Below are positions 49,743 through 63,300 of a stretch of DNA of 64,000 bases, one piece after another; position 1 is the first letter of the stretch; each line of letters opens with the position of its first letter. Under the pieces are notes generated by a model that was not told where the DNA came from, did not search any database, and was given only the letters and a program-made list of their open reading frames with translations. A program made the position numbers and the translations under genes. Source of the stretch: Phoebastria nigripes (lineage: Eukaryota; Chordata; Aves; Procellariiformes; Diomedeidae); the NCBI GenBank assembly GCA_035582835.1, contig JAYKAV010000933.1:822817-886816 (forward strand), written 5' to 3'.

Positions 49743-50064
49743 CTAAAGAGAGGCAGATCAGATGCTCAAAATGCATGTCCTGCCAGGCAGCAGACTGCTT
49801 GTTGCTCCGTTATTTCCAATCAGTGGTTTTGGTGTTCTGTGAAGCTCATTTCCTGGCACACAGACCCTGTTATTGCCCAAGGACTACCTCAAGGATCTTA
49901 GCAGCAGTGCTGACATTTCATACAAGGGAGATCTGGACAACTAGAAGTACTTTGCTTAAGGCTCATTCTGTCTGTGTACTTTGAAAATTCAGATGAGGTT
50001 ATCACTTACAATATACCCCTAGGATGCTTTACTATGATGTTGTACTGTTTCTCTTTACACGAAC

Positions 50065-50201
50065 CTGGTCCAAAATGGAGACATCTGGTGTCTCTTCCAG
50101 TTTCCTCTGAAGAATGGGATGAGGATGAAGAGAGTCTCTTTTGAAGTAAGGGATGTAGCCTGACAGCAAATATGAGAGACAGATTCCTGAAGGTCCATTC
50201 C
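50065..50201 (-). CDS. OSGIN1: OSGIN1 exon 3 (first FAD-binding glycine motif)
   Basis: A 137-nt exon that completes the split glycine codon from exon 2 and reads NGPSGICLSYLLSGYIPYF, then KRDSLHPHPILQRKLEE, ending VSILDQ (residues 30-74). Joined to exon 2 it gives VVIIGNGPSG, the GxGxxG dinucleotide-binding motif (residues 29-34) that opens the Rossmann fold. The acceptor is TCTCTTTAG. The donor is GTTCGT, a weak match to the GTRAGT consensus. Phase fits on both sides. Confidence 0.96.
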
Positions 50202-52751
50202 CTAAAGAGACACAATGGAGAAGAATTTATACTTCTGCAGATAGAACAGCCCTTTGAAAAGTGTTCCTAATATCCAGACCAATTCAAAGGGTAAGACACT
50301 GCAGTGGATACAGGGGACTTTCTACTCCAGGTTGACCTATTGGATGGAGTTGGGGAAGTCGTTTTACCCTCTTATGTCCCCTTCTCCTCCTCAGTTGCAT
50401 CTACTTGCATTGTAAGGTCTTCAGAACTTGCTGAAAAGACATTGAGTTAAACAAGCCAGAGGTTAACCTCACCTGAAGCTTGAAGTCTCTAGCATGCTGA
50501 TGAATTGAGTTATTGCTCATTAACTTCTTTAAAGGTTTAGAAACTGGTTGCATACTGACTGGGGGTCTCAGCTCTCCTGGATGCACATTTCACACCAGTG
50601 CAGAGTAGTTCATTGTGCACAGGATACAGAGTAAGTCCAGAAAAGAGAGTGACTATTAAAGTGAAGGGGAAACAGCTCTGCTCAGTAAGAAATCCCATCT
50701 AATAATACAGATATCCAGCAATAGCAGTTTTGACTAATGGCTCTTAAGGACGCTTTCAGATGGGAACCAGCCCTACCATGGTACCACAGGCAGTGTGTTA
50801 AGGAAAAAAGTCTCTGCCATGCCAAGACACACACCCCCAGAATACAGCACTTTGAACAGATTGCTGGATGACTGAACTCCTCCTGCTGATTACCCAACAG
50901 CCAGTGGAAAAAACTTGACATATATGACTCCAAAGCCCAGTGAGAGTAGCCTGTGGAAAGTTTTCACATGGCTGTTTCTCCAGTGTGTTTAATATTTTAC
51001 AGTGTCTGCATAACTAGGTGTCAGCCTCTCTGGCTGCTCAGGCTTTGCTGCGCACTAGTATGTGACTAACCACCATTACATAATGCAGTGACGATGTAGG
51101 GGAGGAGAGCTGAAGTGACACAGCAGCCTGCAGCAGGCTGTGTTGACACAGTGCCTGTGCTGTGTGCATGAGCGACTGGAGCAAAGGCTGCTTCTTGGGG
51201 ATTTGAAATAGAGAGAGGCTCAGGCTGTAAAGCTAATAGCCAGCTGAGCTATGTGAAGGGCAGTACGTGCCACAGCTGGGGCCAAAGTCTGCTGTGCTGA
51301 GTGAGGATCAGCAGCTGCAGGTCAGTGTTCGGAATATTCCACTTGCAGGGAAGTTATCTAAAACCAACAGCAACAGAAATTAAAAGCAAACTAAACTGCA
51401 GCAATAGTAAAATGTGACACTTTTCAGCTTACTCCTTTGCTTTAGGAAGTACAAGGACATACCTAAGCCAAACTTAATCATTTTGAGTGCACAACACTCA
51501 GCAACACANACAGAGGACTTACTCTGAACCACACCTAAGTTTGATATGGATGGTCACAAGCACATCTGCCTCTGGGGCTCAAACTATTCTAGAAAGCAAC
51601 TGCTTTCATGAGGCTGCCAGCACAGCAGAGGAAGTCCACAGCCTTCTTGGAGCAGGGCCTGGGGAAGTAGCTGGAACCTGTGTGCAATGTCCAGCTGCAG
51701 TGAAACAGCTGAGCTGCTTCAGTCAGCCTCCTCAGAGTGCACATCTTCACACTGGTGCTTCTGAGGCTTTAGTGATATATCCACATTGGGTCCCTGTATA
51801 GGTGCACTAGGGACATACCAAAGTATCCTCCCTCCCACCTAAAGACTTGTACAACTGGGCAGTACAAAGTCACTCACAGACTAGAACCTGCTGGTAGTAG
51901 TGTCCTTGACAAACTTGCTGTTAGCAAGGATTAAGTGTGATTTATGTGGTGCACTAACTTTGGACTAGCTCTCTTGGGGGCTATAAATTAGATGACAGAT
52001 AAGGAAAGAACCCAGCTCTGCAAGGCATTTAAACACATGCTCAGATGAACAGGGTCCAACACCTGCACTCGAGCACAGCCAATGATCGGTCACAGAGGGG
52101 AAGGCACTAACATCACTACTCGTGCTTTGCTCCAAGAATCACCTCACATTACAAAGCTCCCCTCTTGCAAGGGAGACAAGACGGTTACTACATAACCTGT
52201 TTTCTAAACTGGTGGAAAGCCCACAGCTTTTTACTATTCTATTAAATCTGTATAAAATCAGTGTAGCTGACTTGCATTTTAAAAGAGATCTGTGAAAAAT
52301 TTCGAGAAACTTTAACAGCATCTGAAGCACTTTCTAAACACACACAATGGGGAAAAAAGATCACACACACACCCTTCCAATTCAAGCACTACAGATAATC
52401 ACTTCACAGCAAGTTGATTAACTATCTGTAGTGAAAAGGTTTCAAACCCTTCTAAATACCCAACAGAGAAAAACCAGGCCCAGCTGAACTGATGCCCAAA
52501 AGGTTTACCAATTTTTCTATTAAAAAAGAGGTATGTGTTTTAGTTTGTCAAATACCTGGTTCCCTACTTCCCACAACTCTTAGTGGTCTTTCTCTTAGTA
52601 CTAGAGAAAGTTTTGCTGTCAGGGAAAGGAGGCAGAAAGAGTGGTCAGGCATTTCTGGTTTGAGTAAGATGTGGAACAAGAGCTGAAGACAGCAAGTCCA
52701 AAGCAACAACAACACTAGAGAAAACAGCAATGCTGGCAGGAGAAAACTTAC

Positions 52752-52836
52752 CTATGATCACGACAGGCAGTGGCTTGAACCCATTCTTATTTTGGGGTCT
52801 GTTCAATAATGTGTACATCTTCCTGTCTGGAAGCAT
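52752..52836 (-). CDS. OSGIN1: OSGIN1 exon 2, coding part (start codon and first beta strand)
   Basis: OSGIN1 is an oxidative-stress-induced flavin/nucleotide-binding protein that restrains growth and promotes apoptosis in mammals, where NRF2 induces it. Here 85 nt encode residues 1-28 plus one base: MLPDRKMYTLLNRPQNK and then NGFKPLPVVII, before a GTAAGT donor. The KPLPVVIIG end matches the mammalian EPLPVIIVG segment; the residues before it are not conserved, as usual for the family. I chose this ATG because an in-frame TAA directly precedes it. The exon starts 18 nt upstream at 52,854 after a TTTTAACAG acceptor, so a separate 5' UTR exon must exist. The five coding exons sum to 1,500 nt (499 residues; about 477 in human, from memory). 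Confidence 0.93.
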
Positions 52837-52854
52837 TTAGGTCCTGGAGTCTAC
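52837..52854 (-). other. OSGIN1: OSGIN1 5' UTR part of exon 2
   Basis: Eighteen nucleotides between the acceptor (TTTTAACAG) and the ATG, ending in an in-frame TAA stop. The stop shows that translation cannot begin further upstream in this frame. Confidence 0.8.
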
Positions 52855-55800
52855 CTGTTAAAACAAGTAATTTTTGAATTATTTGCTTTTTTGACAAAAC
52901 ACATGACTTTCTATAGCCTACAAACCCAGGTTGATCTAAAGTATTATCCTTGCATTGCAGACCATCACATTACACTTCCACACCCAGGACAGGCCTGCTT
53001 ATCTTTTTCTCCTCCTGCCTCCAAAACTAAGGATGATTCCCTGATTATACCATAAAAAAGGGAGAGGACCCTTATCTTTCCCTTCCACACACAAATTCCA
53101 GGCTCTCTAGAACAGCTGGCAACTTCAGTAACCTTCTGACTACAGTTAACTGATTTGTTGCAACTTAAGGAAAACTTCGCTTCTGCCCATACTGTGTAGA
53201 AAAATATTATTGCCATAATTATCATGAACTCATTCATGAATGCTTTGTACTTTTTAAAGCAACTTGTGCATTTATTGATAAGTAGAGCAAACCTCACTCA
53301 ACACTTCTGCCCAAAGACTAGAAATCTCTTGGCTGCATTTTCAAGTATGTGCCATTCCATCACTAAAGGGTTTTTTAAGAAGTGCTAGTTTAGTTCCTGA
53401 ACCTTCTTTCTTAATTTTCCAGAAAATAGAGTTCTAGGTCTGAACAAGTAAATAACAACAAGTCTTTAAATAACATATACAACAAAGTTATTATTTTGGA
53501 GACTAAGGTGTCATTAGAGTGGAATCTACAAAACTCGTCTGATTGTTGTGCAGATATTCAATGAACAGCGAATCAAAGTTTTTTGCCATTCCTGCAGGAA
53601 TCCTACCATGTCAAATAATGACTTCTTTAGTTTTCCAGGGAATTCAGCTATACTGTCACTAATCTAGAGAAGTCAAAAAGTTATTTTTACCACAGTAAAC
53701 ATGAAATTTTCAAAATTCAGCATAAGCTTTTAAGTTATNCTACAGAGAACACAGTCTTTTCTAAAAACATTACTCTCATTTTAGAAAGCTAAGTGAAAAT
53801 TCACTGAATGGCATGACTTTGTTCAGTGGGGCACGCTCTCCACACCCTTTTCAAGTGCAGAAAGATCTTTGGCAAGCACACCGCACACTCCCATAAGGTC
53901 TGGCACATCACTGCCCTTGACACAGTTATTGCAGCAAATGTCATCCTACAAGTGTAATGCCCCACTTTAAGCCTGACATTTACATCACCAGCAACTACAG
54001 TAATGTGGTAAGACCCTGGTGATTGAATGAGCAGCCAGAGAAACTACAGGTGAGTTTAGGATCTGCAGAATCCCAGGCTTCAGGAGGAGTCTTGTAAGTG
54101 CATTTGCCTGCAAGGATGTGACAATTCTCATATACACCAATATACAGCCATCGCTGGGCTAGACAGAGCTATTCCAAGAGTACTGGGTTCATCCAAGTAG
54201 AAGCACATAAGGCTTACAAGTTGAATTCAAAACTAGCAGCTTTGTCCAAATTTTTGGGTCACAGTTTAGTAACACTTACTGGTTGCCTATTACCACTTAA
54301 CTAAGCATTAGTCTAAGAGACTCATGCATTTTGTCTGGCAGGGCAAGAACNACTTAAAAGACATAATAGTCATGCTTTCTAATTTAAGTCATTTCAAGCA
54401 TCTAGCTTTGAAGAGAGTTGGATTTCAAGGAAACTTAGGTTCCCAGTTTAATCAGACTTGAAGGTAGATGCATACACTACAGAAGANGAACACTTCCATG
54501 TGTTGTGTCCATACCAAGGCACACATCAACCCCTTAAGGCGTATTTAACCCAACCCTGGTAGCTGCAGGAGCACAGCCTAACTGCCCAAGTATTTCTCCA
54601 GCCTTTTGGGTAGGTTCTGCCACATGAACCAAAACCTGCACCACCTTCAGCAGACTGGTGTGTAAATTTACCCCCAGGTAACTCCCTACCATAAAGCTCC
54701 AGAGTTGCAATTGGCAGAATTCAGCACTAGCACCTGGGATGGCCAGAGACACCAAAGGAACAGGACACTGGTGTGACCAGTAAGGTATTCCCCTCAAACC
54801 AGCTAAACCACAGTACCTATCTGAAGGTTAGCAGAGGTTTCTTCTCCATGGTAACAAATAAATCCCTCTCCATGGCTGTACTACACAAGACAACAAGTTC
54901 TTATTAATTTTTCCTAACACAGAGTGCACATCTTATTTCTGTGAAACTAGAAATAAGAGTACTAAAATAATGGATAACATAATGTGACCATTGGGAAGCC
55001 TAGAAGAGGGAAGCAAGATCTCTGGAAGCAATCTTCCAGGTTTCTGCTCCATAGCACTCTGCAGCAGCATGCACGGAAAAACTGTATGCACTCTGTAGTC
55101 AGTGGTAACCCAGCAACTTCCATGGGATTTTTGCTGGAAGCAAGGACTGCTGAACCAACCCAGTACAGCACATGGCAACAGTTCCAGGAGAGCAGCAAAG
55201 CCAGCATATAAATAACGAGCCTGCAAGCCCGTCTGTAAGACTTGGGCGCAAAGTCATGCCGCTGTGTGCCAGCATTTTTCTGGGGGAGCCTGAAGGGGAC
55301 AAAAAAGGCACAAGACAGTAGAAGTCAGCCTGGCAGTCTTGTTTGCTTTAGAGGAAGGTTGCCTTGGCTCCTGGCCATTGCACTATGCCACCCTACCCCA
55401 CCCTGATAGAGAGCAAAGCCAGCAGCCGCGGGCTCAGTGATAACGCTCTCCTCATGTCACCCTCCTCCCCTATTCTGTACCTTCTGACACATGAAAAAGG
55501 AGCATTTGCTGGAATTAAACCAAACCCTAAAGGCTAGAGGAGCACAATTGTTATTCTGATGAAATTACTAAATCCATGCACATACATGACCATTTTTAGC
55601 CATGGTTTTATTCAGGATCTGGGTTCACAAAACCCCATAATGACCATTTTAGTGCTACACACTTTGTTTCCTGAAGTTTTGACACTGGACAATTCTATCA
55701 ACACAAGATTAACCATCAGAGATGCTTCTGTTTATCCTAGCATGTCTCTACAAGTGGGAGAAGTCCTTTCCACATCCTATAGCTGCCATCTCTGTAATTC

Positions 55801-57158
55801 ATAGTTAATAATTCTCCTTTTTAAGTAGAAAGTGAACCAGATGCTGAACTTGTTTATAGCTATTCCCATCCTGTAGGCTAAATGTTTGACTTCTGGGGGT
55901 AACACTGAGCTCAGAGCATCTCAGGCATTTCAGTTTCAGGCCAAATGTTCACTATTCCTGCCATTAGAAGTAAACGTGCATTATTTTAAATTTTTTTTTT
56001 TTGGCAATCTTAGAATCAAGGGACCACATATACCTCGATAACCTGTACAGCTAATACAGTGTAGCAGATGAAAGCCTGTTCTTGCAGAGGCTATTGGAAA
56101 GCATACAGGACATTGAAGTTCATTTCAAATCTGTACAGAACTAGTTAGTAGCAAGAGAAAGCCTGAGCTAGCAAGAAACCCAAGACTGCTCTTCTCACCC
56201 TACTTTTATGTAGAGTAGGCTGCTGGGCACTCACACTTGGTCAACTTAGTGACACTGATCCCTGTTTTGGCTCCTGCTTTAGGCTTCCTACTTTAAATGG
56301 GTGTCTCTCTCCTCCTTTTCATTTGGGAGCATGCTGCAAGCTCCACAATTTATCTCCTCGCTGCTTCCAAAGCATTTCAGTGTCTATGTGATGTTACATA
56401 ATTGTTCTGGCTTGGAAAAGCACTCAGCTCATTCTGGTCCAAACTCTGCATACCTTCCTGACACAGCCTTAAGCCTAGAGGGACTATAACTCACACGAAG
56501 TCGGTCAGTGTGGCCCCTAGTAGTTCCAGGCTGCACAACTGAAACAGGTTTTAAGTGAGTAAAAGAAAAAGCAAAGATGCATTGACACTAAATGATCTTT
56601 AGCAGAAATAAAAAGCCAAGTTACGTCAGCCATATGCAAGTAGCTCTCCCTATAACATCAATGAGACTTTTGCTCAAGTAAGGACCACCAACTGTGGCCT
56701 GTACAGTGCATGGGGAGAATTCAAGAGAGCAGTGCAGTCAGTATATATGAATAATGGAAGAGACTGAAAGAGCTACCATGACACTCAGGTTTAAAAAAGA
56801 ACAATGCTAACACAAACGCAACAGTTTTCTTCAGCTTCTTTTCTTCATCAAGCCATTCATTTCTCCAGCAGTTTTTAAAATTTAATTCATTAGTGCCTCC
56901 AAAAACCAGAAATCTCAATAGCTTTTACATTTTATACTTGCCTTTAAGTTTCAGAAGTTTGTTTTTCCCCCTCCACTTGCATTATCACTCTTACATGACA
57001 GGCCAGTTACCCCACAAACACAATTAAAGTATGTGGAAAAAATTCACCTTTATGGTACATAAAAATAATACCTTTCTAAAAACACCCCTGTGATATTCAG
57101 AAAGCAATGTTACAGTATGCCAGACAGAGCTCTCTACATTTACTTATAGCCTTCTTAC
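52855..57158 (-). other. OSGIN1: OSGIN1 intron 1 (5' UTR intron, predicted)
   Basis: An AT-rich, CpG-poor stretch of 4,304 bp between the predicted 5' UTR exon donor (GTAAGAAG) and the exon 2 acceptor. I see no coding exon or recognisable mobile element in it. It depends on the 5' exon prediction being right. Confidence 0.5.
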
Positions 57159-57318
57159 CTTCAGCAGCAGGTCTGATGAGAAGAGAGATCTTTATGAAAA
57201 TGCCTGTACAGTCAGGAAAGCCAACCACACTACTAGCCTTGAATCCTGCCTCTGCTCTAAGACAGCTGTTTAAATATAGTAGGCTACCAGCNCTAAGAGA
57301 GGAGAGGAGGAGCTGAAA
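57159..57318 (-). other. OSGIN1: Predicted OSGIN1 5' UTR exon 1 (non-coding)
   Basis: The minus strand from about 57,318 runs to a good donor, CTGCTGCTGAAG followed by GTAAGAAG. The whole segment contains no ATG, as expected of an efficiently scanned leader, and joining it to exon 2 puts the first ATG at the OSGIN1 start. The 5' end is placed about 27-30 bp downstream of the TATA-like TATAAG at 57,345-57,350. A second TATA-like TATATTTAAA lies at 57,269-57,278 and would give a shorter exon. Transcript evidence is lacking. Confidence 0.55.
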
Positions 57319-57339
57319 TGAATGGAGGCGGAGCAAGGA

Positions 57340-57364
57340 AAATACTTATAAGCATGAGTCAGCA
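57340..57364 (-). promoter_or_regulatory. OSGIN1: Predicted OSGIN1 core promoter with NF-E2/antioxidant-response element
   Basis: On the minus strand TGCTGACTCAT (57,354-57,364) is a full match to the NF-E2/NRF2-small-MAF site. Read on plus as ATGAGTCAGCA it also fits the RTGASNNNGC antioxidant-response core. It stands 3 bp upstream of TTATAAG, a TATA-like box. Mammalian OSGIN1 is induced through NRF2, so the motif is in the expected place. That it acts here is inference. Confidence 0.55.
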
Positions 57365-60300
57365 GGAATATTTCCCTTCCCAGCTTGTGAATGAATGATG
57401 TAGTGATCTTCCTTAGTAATGCTCAGCTGACTACATGACTACAGCAAAAGCAGGCTTATAGAAGCCATGCATGGCAGAAGTCCTGCACTGAACAACTATC
57501 TTCATTTTTAACCCTCAGGGCAAATTAAAACCTGAGACTTCATAAAATGCAATGCTTCCTGTGGCAGAACCGAGTTTTTCCTCTGTATTTAAAAGAAAAA
57601 CTGCTAGTTATAATTACAGGTGAGAATAAAAGTGATAAGATAACACTGTATGCTTGTTTTAAAGCTAGTGATCTTTTTGGCCACAAAAGGACAAGAAAAT
57701 GTGATGACTTTCTTCCTACTTTGGACAGTTTGTGGTTTTAGTCTTACCTTATTATTATATCATAGATATAGTGGGTCTGAAAAANGTAGACTTCAGTTTA
57801 TATTTTTTTCTTCAGTGAGATAAAGTCTTATAAACCTGTTGCACAGTAGAAGTAAAATGAGTCAGACTACTTCCTGTAAAACTTACAACATAGCAGTATT
57901 TTGATCAAAGGTATCTTACTCAATTCAGTGGAATAATCAATCGAGCTTGCTAAATTTAAAGTGCCCTTAACAAGTGAAATAAATTTGTGCCAAAGTGTTC
58001 AGTTCAAGTAGTAAGTGCTGCATATTTTTATCTCTGAGGCCATCTATTTTGAAACTACAATCTCCAGGGAATCAGGAGGACTGCTGATACCCAGTTAAGT
58101 TGCATACTTTCAACCATGTGATATAAAAGATAAAAACAGTTGATGAGAAGGAATTCTATACTCTCAAGACCCGCATCAAAGTAGGATACTTCATAAGCTA
58201 TTTTAATTGCACCAGAATAAGTTGTTTTAATAAATATGAAGCCATTGTTTCACTTAAAATTCAACTAACAGTGATCCCTCTGAAAATCTGACTCAGGAGT
58301 GTTTGTTTTTTTTTTAAGGTCTCTTTCAAGTTGTCTGGGCCTTTATCCAAGGTAGCATTTGCACAGAGCTCTTAAATAACTTATACTGATTTTTTGACAG
58401 GAGAAAAGGCTTTTATATGCATTATCCAGATATTTATTGGCAGGTAACAAATGTATCCATGTAAGTCAAGGAAAAGTTAAGCTTCCAGACAAACCAAGGC
58501 ATTTGTTCAGTTAGGTGATTTAAGACTGCCCTGTTACTAGGTTTTTTGAAAACCATCTTCAATATATTGCAGTGTTGCACGTCAAACATTTTAGAACAAA
58601 GATGTTCAAGTCCATGTTTGCTCATAGCATAGACACAAGAGGAAACCATATGATAGTTTGGCAAGCTTTATAAGCAGTAAAATCAGGAATACTTCCTATG
58701 TGTGCAAACCTGCAGAAATAAAGTTGTCCTCTATGTACAAGAAGAGGAGATCCTCTCCATTTCCCACTAGAATTTGGAAAACTAGAATCTCTATTACCTC
58801 TGCAAATAAAGCCAGAATGTCTTTCCAAAACCACAAGCTCTATCACATTTTTGCACACAGTACAATTCTTTACAGGAAAATGTTCATGTACAACAATAAC
58901 CCACTGTCCTTTATTTGCTTGTACAATAAGACCATTGAATACAGCAATTTGGGGGCTTCTTTTTTATAGATATCCCAACAAACACCTCACATAGAACAGA
59001 TATCAATGTTACTGTTTCTCCTCATGTACCTTGTCTGGAAACAAATAATTCAACACAACCCTTTGTCTGCACAAACTTTGCAGTCAAGGAAGTAATTGTG
59101 CAATCTGCACTTGGCCTGGCAGCCAGCCTTTGACCTACAAATTTATGTGATTCACTTATATTTTCTTCCTGATTTATTGCAAGCAGTATCATTCAGATTA
59201 GTTAAGTGCCCAAGTAAAAAGCTTATCTAGAGATTTCCAGCATGACTTTGCACTATCTCTATTCATAGCTGCAGAGTACACAGTTGACTAACAATACTAA
59301 CGTCTTTCTTTGGACAAACTGACAAAAACATTTTATTCATGCACAGATTTAAGGGCCTTTAGAGGACTGCAGATTTTTACAGAAAAAACTCTTCTAAACC
59401 ACTAGTCTGTAGGCTCACTCATTGAGGTGTATTGCACTATACTCCAGCTGAGATCTGAGGAATCCACATCTCTATCACACAGGGTACAAATAGATTTGTC
59501 AGACTTAAGTGGAAACTGACATTAAAATGAATTATTTGCAAGGGTTTCTCCTCTGTTCTTTAAGTTTTTTCCTTTTAAAAATAAAATAGTAAACCTTAGC
59601 CTCTAATGAACATTATCCAGAAAACAGATACTAAGCTAGATTAGCAAGGCACCACCAAATGATCTAGCAAAAGCAAAATAATACTTATGCAGCAGCTTGT
59701 GAAAAGCTTCTTTCTTTAAAAACGTTGTTTGGTTTTTTTTTAAATGAGACCCATGACATTAGGGACTGCCTTCAGGTAATGTAAAGGATCAATTCTATCT
59801 TTGTCTGTACTTGCAAAAACACAGGGCACAGGGGTAGAGCACTACATTTGCTTTCATATGAATGAGCCTTGCCCATAATATAATGGTAGCTAGGCAAATC
59901 ATCCCTTATCAGTGTGTACGGAGGAATTCAAAACACTGCACCACTCGTCAGTCCCCACCTGAGAAGGTTTTGGCCTGCAGAAAAGAGGGGCAGACTTCAC
60001 TGGTAGCCATTCATTCCACCTTCAAGTCATACTCTGCAGTTCACAGTATCAGCAATCCTGNGTGCATTTGTTGCCAGGGTCAGTTTGTTTCCCTTTAGGT
60101 CAGCCACGATACGGTTCTCAGAACTCCAACAAGTTGATGCTATGTTCTACCAAGGTAAAATTTGAAGAATATGCCAGGAAGCGTGGACAGACCCATAGCA
60201 CTGTTCTGGGGGAACATTTTGCACCTGAACCATTCCCTATTACAAGAAATTTCCTTGTTACCAATTGACTTTTCACCTCAGGTCATTAAGTTCTACCCAT

Positions 60301-63300
60301 CCATGTCCTATTCACGCACCCTATCAGCTAGCCCTGATTCTGCTGTCTCCTGATTTGGGGGAGCTTAAGGAGTAACATCCCTCCGGTGTCAGAATTCATT
60401 GCTGCTACGTCTGTTGCTGACAACTCATGGCAGAACACTTCTTACAGTACCTCTCACAAGTATCCACCCTCCCCTCTAGCCAGACTTAAGGCATACCATC
60501 ACTCTGTGCCAAATTATCATGACATACTACATTGTTTCACACATTAGAATTTCATGTTCTGCTGGTTTTTAATAATTAGAGGAACACTCCCAGTGCGGTC
60601 CTCCATGGGCCACAGTAATGCTTTGATGCTTTGGCGTTTCTTTCAACTATGGTAAAACACAAATATAAAATTCTGCATGTTTTCTGTCTAAGGGAACATT
60701 AAGTGCTTGTCCCACCCCTTCAGTGCAGATCATTTAATCTGAGGCAGAATCTCAAATTCAAGCATTAGAAGATCTGACCAAGTATTTTGGTTCTGTATGA
60801 TCTACATCCAGTACCTGAAATCCAGCTTCACGCTGCTACTGCCAAAAGCATCTCCATCTTTTTCCACACAGGAAAACTTCCACTTACAAAACTGTATGTT
60901 AGCTTATCCACCAAAACTAGAACCCACATATTTAATGATAATAAACTGTTTGACATCAATACTGAAACCTTTTACCTGGTTTCTTTTGGCTTCAACTAAA
61001 AAACCCACATTTGTCACCAACACCATAACCTGAACTCACATCAGCAAGATGCTCCCTATAGATGTCCTGGCACCCTCCAAATCAGAAGATGCAAGCTGTG
61101 GCCACATGACCTCTGACAGCAGCTGGATCTCTGAAGTATGCTACTTGCTCTGCTAAGTGACAGAGGTAAAAAAGCCATGGGGAAGCCCAGATAATTGCTA
61201 GGCTTGACAGAAAAAAGCAGCTTAGGCAACTTTGCAAGCGTGAGACCCAGTTCTGCTCCCAGTTATACTTGTGACTTCCTACATGTGTTTGTGCTTTCAC
61301 ATGGCTTCCCCTAAAGAAAGATTTGGTCCAGAGCACGTGTCCTACTTTCCCATGTCCCTGCCAAGGCCATATCTGTCCTGTGTTCATACTTTTTTGCAGT
61401 GTTTAGGCAGCTGGGTCCAAGGGGAGAGAAGTAAAGGTTCACCGCACCCATTTGTTATTCAAAGGAACATTGACCTCCCAGTCAGATAAATGATTGAAAC
61501 AGTTTTGTCCTAGTAACCTGGAAAATTGTTTGAGGAAAGGAAAAAGCAGAACCTTACATTTTGCTGGAACTACTTTAAAACAGTGAATTTTGCTTTTCCC
61601 TGCTCTCAACTCATTACCTTGAAATCGTTCTCTGTCTCCTCTAAGAGGGTTGTCTTCCTACATCTATGAGACCAAACCAAAGATTTTCACCAACCTTCAT
61701 TGTCCAGAAGCATCAGCCACTTCCAGCACTGTGTCTTGAAAACATCTGTTAAGAAATAAACTTGGGGAGGTGAGAATCAATCGTACTTCCCAGGAGGGCT
61801 ATGAAGCTCTACTGTCTGCATTTATGCAGTCATATCTTTGGCTACTCTGCAGTAAAGAGTTGTGTGGGTACTCTAGTGCACACCAAGAATGCCTTACTGA
61901 GAGATCTCGCACATCCTCTCTGTCCAGGCTAAAGGAACAATAACGGAGAGCATTAGCAGAGATCTAGCTAGTCTGCATAAACACACCCTGAAAAAGATGT
62001 TCCTAGCAAGTACAAAGTAGCCTGCTATACTGTGAGATAGCAGTGGATATCTTGCAAAAATACAGTCACTCTGAGTTCACATGTGAAGTGTCCATGTAGA
62101 GAAGTAGTGCAGAGTGCTGGGTGACCGTGCCTGCATTTCCCCTGGTCCCCCTTAGAAAACAGGCCAGGATCACTGTTCTCTCCTCAGTTGACAGTGGATG
62201 GGGATGATAGCCAAATCTAGTGTGCTTTCTACTTCCCAGCACATAAGCTTCCTTTCAAAAACTAGTAGGATGCAAAGAGGTACCGTCCTTCAGCTCAAGG
62301 GACTACAGCCATGCTTGTCTCCCAGAAGGACTGGGCCTTTGCAGATTCCTTGTTCCCCAAGTGCAACATGCAGAGGAAAGCTCAGCTCACATGCACTGCA
62401 CTCAGACCTCCATCATGATCTCAACATTGATGTGGTTTGGGGAAAAAGTAAACACATGCACTTTCATTTCAAACAAACAGCAGCTATGACCTAGTCAAAG
62501 ATTAAACTGCACATGAAGCTGGTAGGGAATTTTCCTCTTCTTATCTTAATGTCAATATATTCATAAATATTTACATGAGTTCAGGATAGCAGGATCATTT
62601 GAAGACACAGCCTTTAGTCTCTACAATCCTACCATCAGTGTTCAGTTAATGTTCTTTTAATCTATACTGGCATTTGGCAACTGATAGCTTAACTTAATAA
62701 CTGCTATATTATGATGTGCAAGACTTAGCGACTTGGCAAGCATATGCCCAAAAGCAGAAAATATCACACAAAAGCTAATGGTCATGGTTTCTTGACTGGA
62801 ATAACCAATAGAGAAGAAACCTTGAAGTAGGAGGTACAGCCTAACTGTGAGCACTGGGCATCTTTTCTGTACATATTTTCCCTCAAGGCAAAACAGTGAT
62901 TTTCAAATACAAGTGGGTAATTCAAAACTGCAAAAGGAGCATGTAATGCAAAGTGCTTAATTCAGTAGCACAAAATTTCATAAAGAGGACTGCACAAAGC
63001 CTTTGGAGATTCTTGGATTCATTTCCTTGCCACAGCTTAAGCCATTCTGCAGCTCTTTAGCCTAACTTTAAAGTTTTCTTTCCTTCACTTTATCAAGATC
63101 AAGAATCACTTAATCAAGGTAAAGAATTCAGTAGCATTCCTGAAAGGCTTAGAAACCCACCTAGCTAAGGCTATCCAGAGCTAATACAGCCAACATCATT
63201 GATTTCCTCAAAGAAAAATAAGCATTTCTGCAGCAGAGCACAATAGTTTTTAGCTGTGAGTGTTTAGAAGAGGACTGTGCTAGAGTTATCCTGCAGCTTC

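Larger units (their letters stand above)
48461..52751 (-). other. OSGIN1: Introns between the OSGIN1 coding exons
   Basis: Four introns of 2,550 bp (50,202-52,751), 322 bp (49,743-50,064), 334 bp (49,217-49,550) and 664 bp (48,461-49,124). All have GT...AG ends on the minus strand. The span given here also includes exons 3-5, which are listed separately. The largest intron has a CAG/CTG-rich patch at about 51.0-51.35 kb that could hold an enhancer or alternative exon; I see no protein-like frame there. Confidence 0.85.

Noticed and set aside
46055..53000. Call of OSGIN2 rather than OSGIN1
   Set aside because: RPDTDFGG, GRNAPGGAWH and GPLAGDNFVRFVQGGALAVASSLL match OSGIN1, while OSGIN2 differs at these places. 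The NECAB2 neighbour also fits the OSGIN1 locus, since OSGIN2 lies beside NBN and RIPK2.
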